Source of the DNA: Petaurus breviceps papuanus
Lineage: Eukaryota > Chordata > Mammalia > Diprotodontia > Petauridae
Assembly: GCA_028583685.1 (NCBI GenBank)
Contig: JAMXIF010000043.1
Coordinates: 3,618,908-3,682,907 of the forward strand
Direction of reading: 5' to 3'
Length of the DNA stretch: 64,000 bases
The notes beneath the pieces were generated by a model. That model had not been told where the DNA came from and ran no database searches. It saw nothing but the letters and a program-made list of their open reading frames with translations. Positions 56,600 through 64,000 of the stretch are shown one piece after another. The translations under genes and the position numbers were made by a program. Every line of letters starts with the position of its first letter. Position 1 is the first letter of the stretch.

Positions 56600-57825
56600 T
56601 TTAAAAGCATGTTGAGAAGAGGGCAAATAAACCAGAATGTATATGAAAAAATGGCATAGTCTTGTAATAATGGTAGACAGGAACACAAAAGCTTAGAATG
56701 AACCAAGGCTGACATTTAATATTAATCTGAGAGAGTTAAAAAGGACTTTTAAAGCTATGTTGGGGACAAGATAAAAATAAAGGAAGAGAGGGAACCACTG
56801 CTTAGTATGAATGAAGTGAGGTAGACAAGACAGAACTAATCAACTCATTTTTTCACTCTCTCTTATCCCCAGAAGAATCACCTTTGGACTGGGAAGCCTT
56901 GAATGACAAAATTAAAGTCCTAGACAAGTGACACTAATTACTCTCAGTAATATGAGATCAACAGACCCAAACAAATTTCGTCTTAGTTTTGTGAGGGAAT
57001 TGGCCAACTATGATTGCTAAGGTACTATGTACAGTCTCTGAAAGATTGTATATAATAGGAGAAATGCCACAGGGCTGGAGGCATAGAAATGGTATCCTGA
57101 TTTTTTTTAAGCCATTTAAACTTCCAAGTCTAGAATAGTGTGCTTACCTTGTTGTAATAATAGACTAAATCTAATCATCTAAATTTTAATAGTGATGAAT
57201 ATCTTATGAATGCATTTAAAATTAAATTTCCAAGGACAAACTAGAAGATGAATGACTAACAGTTTTTAGAAAAAAAAAATATCTGACTGCTTTAGTGGAA
57301 TAAAATCTCAATGTGAACAAACAACATGTGAAACCAAAATAATTAGATAAGTCATTAGGCCACACTGATGGAGTTCAATGTCAATAACAAAGGTAAGTAA
57401 GAGTCATCTTTACTCTTCCTTCATTACCTTATTTGTGGTCTTTAGTTATAGGTAAAATATTTTAAGAAGGACATAAAACAATTGAAATGTAATCAGAGGA
57501 AGGTGATGAATGTGATTAATGGCCTCAAGGTTATGCTGCATGAGAATTGGTTGAAGAAATCAGGGATATTTAGCTTTGAAAAGGAAATCTTAGAGGAAAC
57601 AGTTTTTAGGTAGTTGAAGTGATATGTCAAAGAAAGATTGTTTTTTCTTTCTTTTTGGTCCCAGAAGAAAAGCCTAGGAGATAATGGATGGAAGTAGGCG
57701 GACTATAAGGGAAAAACTTAGAAAAACTCAATTTTGAGGTATAGAAGTCTGGTTGTCTTATATGGGATGATGTTGTAGTGATTTCTGTTCAGGTCCCTTC
57801 CAAAACTAAGATTCTGAGATGGATT
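56600..57825 (+). mobile_element. L3/CR1 LINE, 3' 1.2 kb
   Basis: CAAATTTCGTCTTAGTTTTG, AGAAATGCCACAGGGCTGGA and CCTGATTTTTTTTAAGCC correspond to the CR1-type RT region of L3. AATCAGAGGAAGGTGATGAA, AAATCAGGGATATTTAGC, TTTGAAAAGGAAATCTTAGA and CCTAGGAGATAATGGATGG continue through the 3' part. No open frame remains; an ancient family. Confidence 0.7.
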
Positions 57826-58393
57826 CTGTCAGCTTTTGCTCTTCGTTAGTGCCTTTTTAAATGGCCTGAGGAGACTCAGTGTTCACTGACTGACCAACTA
57901 TGTGACTAAAGATGAGTGATTTTTTGAATCTGTTTGAAAGATAAAACTTCCAATAGATCTGACTCACTAAAGTGATTGAAAGGTATGGTGTGATAAATAT
58001 ATAGTCCCAAAGCTTTGCATGATAGCAAGTAAAGAATCCAAATGAATGTCTGCATTCATTGAGTATCTTTCTTCTCACTAGTTTCTACCAAATAATGTGT
58101 CACTGAAATGTAAGCCCTCTCAAAGCGAAAACTCCCATAGAATAAATTAGAGAGACTATCTCTTACTGAGAGCCTTCTCTCTGACCACAGGACAAAGATG
58201 CCTTCCATCCCCAACATGCATTTTGTGCTTGTCTGCAGTATCATTTCAGCTGAGAAAGCTGCTCCTGGAATTTGTGGCTCTGATACAGCAGGGAAACAAT
58301 AAATATTCTACCAGTTTAGATATCTGGCAGGCTTTTTACACAACAAAATGCTAAATTCCTCTTGCACTTTAATGGAGCATTCTCTTTTTTCTG
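57826..58393. other. Unassigned stretch
   Basis: No gene or repeat recognised. Confidence 0.35.
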
Positions 58394-58463
58394 TCTATGT
58401 ATCTATGTATCTATGTATCTATGTATCTATGTATCTATGTATCTATGTATCTATGTATCTATG

Positions 58464-58529
<66 letters not shown>

Positions 58530-58536
58530 CCTATCT
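58394..58536. repeat. Compound (TCTATGTA)n(TCTA)n microsatellite
   Basis: About nine 8-bp TCTATGTA units pass directly into about sixteen 4-bp TCTA units. Open frames on plus (repeated MYLCIYVS/LSIY) are artefacts. Confidence 0.95.
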
Positions 58537-59489
58537 CTTTTCCTCATATCACAGGCACAGAGAGGTGATGGAGAAAGGGTTATTAAAGCATATTCAAGTT
58601 CCTTGCTGTTACCAGGGAGCTCAATTACACTCCTGCTCTAAGCTTTCAGAAGACCCTACCAGAGAAGTACAGTCAGTTTGATTTAGTCGAGCACCCTTGT
58701 AGCAAAATCTCACTTTTAAGCACTTCATGGGATTGCTTGCTACTCTTGCTGATCAAAGAAGGGAAAATCACTTAGGGGATGGAAAAGGTGTGGCCTAAGT
58801 TTCAATGTGGCCTTAAGCATCATTTTTCTGAGGTTTTCAAAGCCTAAGTGAAAATGATATTCCAACCCCTGGGGAACTACACAGCACCAAAGAAGGGAAA
58901 AGGCTCAATTCTCATGCTCCAGCTATGAAAAATTCCCTCATTCTGTCCAGGTAACTCCTGCATTGCTATTCCACTCCACCTTCCAAAAAATTTCTCCTAA
59001 ATTTATCTTCATGAAGTTTCATGTTTCTTCATTTCCCTTGTCAAACATCTCCTATATCTCTTAAGCATTTCTCTGTCCCTATCAAGTGTGATTTTATACT
59101 TCTTGCAAGCTAGTTGGCTTTATGATGGGCTCTTTATAGAGGTCAAGTTGGTAAACAAATGATGACCATCCTTTACTATTATTATTATTAAAACATATTT
59201 ACTGAAAGGTCTGGTCATTGACCAGATTGTAAAATCTATGAAGTCTCTCCATTCTGGATTTCTTTTTTTCTTTTTTTAATTCCTACCTCTTTTCTAGTAT
59301 CTAATGTTTTCCTGCTCTTTACATTCTTGTCCTTTGCCTAACTGCCTCCATTCAAAAGCTACTCTGAGGAAATGTTCTAGTATGGGTCAATTACACATAA
59401 CTGAATTTAATAACAGTGCTGTTAATAACAATCCTTTCAAAAACTGTAATGCTTATTCTGTTAGGTAGATTCTAAAAGTTGTGTCATTA
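58537..59489. other. Unassigned stretch
   Basis: No gene recognised. Short ATT and T-rich runs near 59175 and 59265. Confidence 0.35.
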
Positions 59490-60515
59490 TTTTTTAAAAA
59501 TCACCATCATTTCCAAATACATCTCTTTCCTCTTCCCTACATAAAAATTCATTCCTTGTAACAAAGAAGTGAAAAGGAGGAAAGAAAAAAAAACAGTTCA
59601 GCAAAACCTTCCAAGATATTAACCAAACATGACATTATTTGCAATGTTCCATACCCATATTCTTCTGCCACTTGAGGAAAAAAAAAGGTGTGGGCAGGGG
59701 GAAGAAAGTACATTTTGTCATCTCAGTTAGTCAGTTAATAAACACTTTATTAAGGGCTTACCATGTGCTAGGCACTACACTAAGTTCTGGGGATGCACAG
59801 AATGATAAAAAGACACGTCCTGCCCTTAAGGAGCTCCCAACTGAATGAAGAAAATGCATAAAAAGAAGTGTAAAAGAGCAGGAAAAGGATCTGACATGGG
59901 GGCATATGAAGTCCAGAGGAATGCACCCAGGTGGGAAATTATAAGATGGCTGTCCTGGGAATCCTCCTTAAATTGAGGATCTGGAAGGAATTTTCCAGTG
60001 TTAACACCCACCTTCTCCAATAACAGCTAAGAGAAGCCTGAGGGACAGGTGTTCTGTGGAAGTATGAGTTTCAGAGTTGATATGATCTTGGAAGATGATG
60101 AAATTCCAGAAAGCCTGGTGAAATATAGAAGTATGGCTAGGTGGAAAATAATGCAGAAATCATTCAGCTTCTTTATTGTTGTTCTATTTACACTGTTTTA
60201 TTCATTGTTCATATTGTTTTCCTATCACTGTTTACTTTACTTTGTACCAGAGATGAAATGCATTAGTATACTTCTCTGAATTATTTTTATTCATTTTTTA
60301 CAATATTATAATATTGTTACATTCTTGTGCCACAATGTATTGAACTTTTCCTCAATCAATAGTCATTTATTTTGCTTTCTCTTCTTTACTGCCTCAAAGT
60401 GCTCCTTTGAATATTTTGGTATATTTAGGACTTATGATCTCCTCAGGCTATATGCCTAACCATGGAATTTCAGGGTCAAATGATACATTTCCATCTTTTT
60501 GTAGGCCACTGACTT
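59490..60515 (-). mobile_element. Old LINE-1 3' end, interrupted
   Basis: The 3' UTR-like part at 59490-59700 aligns with 29065-29330. The ORF2-tail part at about 60160-60515 (plus strand CACAATGTATTGAACTTTTC, TCAATCAATAGTCATTTATT, GAATATTTTGGTATATTTAG, CAGGCTATATGCCTAACC) parallels CCATTCCCCAATTGATGG...GGGATATAACCCTAGG of younger L1s. In between (59720-60150) lie a reversed L2-like end and unassigned sequence. Confidence 0.55.
59720..59860 (-). mobile_element. L2-type 3' end inserted in the old LINE-1
   Basis: TAATAAACACTTTATTAAGG, CCATGTGCTAGGCACTACAC and CCCTTAAGGAGCTCCCAACTG are the reversed L2-like end common in marsupial genomes. Confidence 0.65.
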
Positions 60516-63500
60516 CCCAGATGCAGGCTCTGTCTTCATGGATGAAAAACCCAAGATCCTCTGTGATTTTCTCTTTTAATGTTGCTATGGCTTAAAATTC
60601 CTTACACTGTGGCTAATTTGGCAAGCCACCCCACACCTCTATATGTTGTTTCCTGGAGGACAGAGAAACAATCCCTCAAATCACGGTAGACTCAAATCCT
60701 TTTGAGTTTTATAAGACTTCACAGATTTGTGCTTCTTTAGCATTGTCTTTTTAAATTCAGGGTCACCCACAAGATATATGAATACTTTGTAGCAAATCCA
60801 TAGTCAAGGGACATAAGTTTTATTATCCCAATTTCTAAGATGAAGAATTTGGGATTCAAAGAGGCTAAATGATTTGGCTAAATGATTTTAAATAATTTGA
60901 TTATGATCACCAGGATTTTAAATGATTGAGCAAGGATTTGAGCTTTTTCTAAAGCATAAATACTCTGTTTTCTAGGCAAATTTTTCTTTTAATCCCCATT
61001 TTCCCTCATTGAAGAATTAAAACATTTAATTCCTTGAAAAGGATATATCAGTTCTCAGCCAACAGGTAGGAGAGATACATTTAGGGGAAAGATATCTTTC
61101 TTTGGTCCCTAAAATTGATGGCCTATTCCACACCTAGTGACATATCCACTCTTACTAAAAGCATTCATGTTTCATTCTTTCTTTTTAAATTCCTCTCAGA
61201 AGTCTCTGAGATAATGTCATGAAATGAGCTTTGGAGTGTAAGTTAAAAGATATGGGCTCCAGTAACAGGTAATGAGTTTCTCTCCATTGCTGATTTTCAA
61301 TTAGAGGTTATATGACTTAGAAGACAGTCTTAAACTAGATGACTTCTGAATAAATTCTCATTCTAAATCTATTATCTTATGCTGCTATGTTACGTGTTTA
61401 TATATAGAGCTTGGTGGGACTCTTCCTCCCTCATTTGACAGACTAATTCTTAGAAACAAGATCACCCCAAATTTAAGGCACTCTAAGGATTTGCATCCAT
61501 TCAATACCCAAGTTGCCTTTAACATCCAACCAGAAGACCCAATTAATTCAAAACAAATTTATTTAACGAACAAAGTGAGAAAAAGCCCCACAAAATTCCT
61601 CCCATTAAACTAGGTCAAACTTTCTCATAAATACACAACACATCAGTAGAATGAGTGCTCACATGTAGAGAACAAATATGGGGAAGTATACACTTAGGGA
61701 CCTCTTGAACAGACTGTTTGTTTAGAGGTACAGATAGATAAAGTATCACTTAGGCACAAATACAAAGAAGGCAAATCATAATTCTGATCCTTCAGGACCA
61801 AGGATGTGTTCCATTGATTTCTTCCTGCTTTTTTCTTCTTGTTGAGTTTTTTTCCCAACTGGCCTATGTCAGAGGTACTGACTGCCCTCAAGTATGTCTT
61901 CATTTGACATTGGGAACTTTCTTTCTGCTTTTACATTTTGACTTCAATTAGAATCCTTGACTATAAATGCTCTCTTGTCTTTATGAGGACTAAAAACTGT
62001 CATACTTTTTAAAGTTCAAAGTCATAGGGCTTCCCACACAATTTTCCAAAAAGGATCAAAACTTATATTAAGCCATATAGTTTAGAAGCAAGTCTTCTCA
62101 ACAATTTCCTTAAGAAGTACCCTGTTTCTCAGAGCTTTGGCCAGAAGAGGCTTTTAGATTGAAGCTTCAGTCAGATTCTTCTCAAGCACAGTTCTTTTGA
62201 ACATAGAACAATCACCTCTACCTTATATAATTACTTTATCTCAAATTTCTGTCAATTGAGCAGGCTAGACTAGCTATTCCTTGATATCTCTTCTAGTTCT
62301 AATTTTTATAACTTCATGAATAGGAATATCCCTTCATTCAAAAGAAAAAAAGGTGAATTTTGTGGACTTTTACAATCTCAACCAGCATTTGGAACTCATT
62401 GGCAAGGTCCAAAATCCAAACCAGCTTTGTACATATACAGGAGTTTAAAAAATAAATACAAGTCAATGATAATGACATTCTATGCACAGAATTTTCCTTC
62501 TATACCATAGATTTAAACTTGAAATGTCCTCTATAGCCTAAGTTTAATGTTTGCTTTAGTTATTATACTAATCTTTGAAGATAGGTTGAAACAAATTGTT
62601 TGGGTTTTGTAAGGAGCCTGTAGAAAATGATCTATATGAGAAATCATTTATTCAGTAGACATTGATAAATGACATCATTTCCTGGTCTCTATCCTATGTG
62701 GTGTTGAACCTAGTCACTCTAGCCCTGAGAAGGATGTATTAGCCTTATGTCTTCTTGTTCTGTGTGAGTGAAAACCATGGCTAAGGAAAGGTCAAACAAT
62801 TATAGGTTAATGCCTGGAAGGCACCTTTGAGACTGTATAATCCAGGCTCCTCCCTTTTCAGTTGAGGAAATTGAGACCCAGGAAGGTTAAATGATTTTCC
62901 CAAAGTCCTGAAGGAAAATTGGGTCTCAAACCCAGGTCCCCAGATAACATGTCCCTTGTACTACATTGCTTCGCAGGATATATGTTATTTCCCCCTAAAA
63001 GGAATCACTGAGGGTGGGAACTTTAAAGTATTTTTATTTGCATGTATTTGAATGCCCAAATCCCAGCACAATGTCATCACTTAACCAGAATGTAAAACAT
63101 ATCTCTCAAATTGAATATTTAGTTAAAGTGTGATTGCAACCCTTGACATAGACTTTAGGGATGCTTTCCCTAAAGTCAAAATTTCCTAAATAAGTGATTA
63201 TTTATCTATTATCCATTACTTTCTCTGAACCCTCCTCAAAGCTACTCATACTTTTAAAGCAATAGTATATCCAGAAATGATTTCAATGTTTTCAACATTT
63301 GCAAAGTTGAGAATTTTATCTATCTGTTTCATGTATTTATCTATTCATTCATTCAGGTTACTACATTATGCCTTTCAAATTTCAACAGGACCTTATAGTT
63401 CATGTGTCCTTATTTGGTGAATATGCTATTCTTTGTACCTTGTCATCATTTTAATTATTTGTTAGACCTTCCACTGCTCTATTTTCTTTCTCTCAAGAGA

Positions 63501-63938
63501 GAATAGTCAAAACTGAAGATTGAACTACAGGGAATAGGATACAAGCATGATTTTTGGTAGGATCATATTCAAATAAGCAGTAAAGTGGACAGCTGAGGAG
63601 ATACTCTAGGGAGATAGATTAACAAAAGGAATACTTCTGCAATTTATTAGTTTCCACGAGTATAAGGAGAAATAATAGATGAAATCATTTTCATACATAC
63701 AACCCTATCTTTCCCCTAGAAATCAAACAAAATTCTAATGAACTTTTGTCTGAATTTTTCAGTTATTTCATGGAATAAAATCAATTGGAAGGTGTTTTAG
63801 AGGTTATCTATTCTAACCTTCCCATGCAATGATCTCTTCCATATAGAGACCCTGAAAATGGTCAGACTCTACTTAAGATCATTTGTAGTGATGTGAGAGT
63901 CCACTATATATTAAGGAAGGCCTTGCTGTTAGAAAATT
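60516..63938. other. Mostly unique with three MIR fragments
   Basis: MIR pieces: minus at about 60775-60965 (TTATTATCCCAATTTCTAAG, GGGATTCAAAGAGGCTAAAT), plus at about 61210-61385 (GGTTATATGACTTAGAAGAC, TTAAACTAGATGACTTCTG) and minus at about 62785-62975 (AGTTGAGGAAATTGAGACCC, GGTCTCAAACCCAGGTCCCC). 63780-63930 looks like an old repeat I cannot name. No gene recognised. Confidence 0.5.
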
Positions 63939-63961
63939 CTTCTTTCTTTCTTCCTTTCTTC

Positions 63962-63992
<31 letters not shown>

Positions 63993-64000
63993 TTTTTCTT
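63939..64000. repeat. (CTTT)n microsatellite at the window edge
   Basis: CTTT/CTTC units run to the last base, so the full length is not seen. Confidence 0.9.

Overview
The window is non-coding DNA from a marsupial nuclear genome. The evidence is its repeat content: tRNA-derived SINEs with the marsupial head GGGGCAGCTAGGTGGC (WALLSI/MAR1 type), a marsupial SINE beginning near TTTGTCCTTTGTTTTTGAAG, marsupial-type LINE-1 and HAL1 elements, an OposCharlie-like hAT fragment, and an old mammalian background of MIR, L2 and L3/CR1. I could not determine the species. I found no host exon, no functional RNA gene, no CRISPR array and no bacterial or organellar DNA. Every long open frame I examined lies in a retroelement or a simple repeat.

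Layout. 0.3-5.6 kb is a plus-strand HAL1 body carrying a hAT fragment and a 1.47-kb solo LTR, fused at about 4.5 kb to the 3' end of a LINE-1. 5.6-9.3 kb is mostly unique DNA with L2, MIR and one SINE, a perfect 22-bp hairpin and a palindromic AP-1-like site. 9.29-17.06 kb is a nearly full-length minus-strand LINE-1 with a 13-bp target duplication; it has been hit by a SINE in ORF2 and a solo LTR in its 5' region. 17.4-19.85 kb is a MIR split by a LINE-1 fragment and a second LTR. 20.31-23.14 kb is a full-length HAL1 (5' UTR, ORF1, 3' UTR, no ORF2) flanked by an 11-bp target duplication.

23.5-31.4 kb holds SINEs, a long polypurine tract, a large L2 fragment and a third LTR related to the two at 15.7 and 18.9 kb. 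31.5-39.0 kb is a minus-strand pile-up: a 5'-truncated HAL1, a short LINE-1 3' end, and a long LINE-1 with much of ORF2 still readable but with its 5' UTR joined directly to the end of ORF1. 39.1-64 kb is poorer in long young LINEs. It contains a CTTT microsatellite with a 10-N gap, scattered MIR, L2 and SINE copies, a 1.2-kb L3/CR1 copy, a compound TCTATGTA/TCTA microsatellite, and unique stretches, one of which (47.1-47.25 kb) has a cluster of CATCTGGAT sites.

No genes work together here. What the sequence records is a history of layered insertions. The strongest observations are the boundaries and target duplications of the LINEs and LTRs, two LINE structures that ordinary 5' truncation does not explain (about 4.5 kb and about 38.7 kb), and a few short non-repeat motifs that may be regulatory. 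Family names come from remembered consensus features; a RepeatMasker run would settle them.
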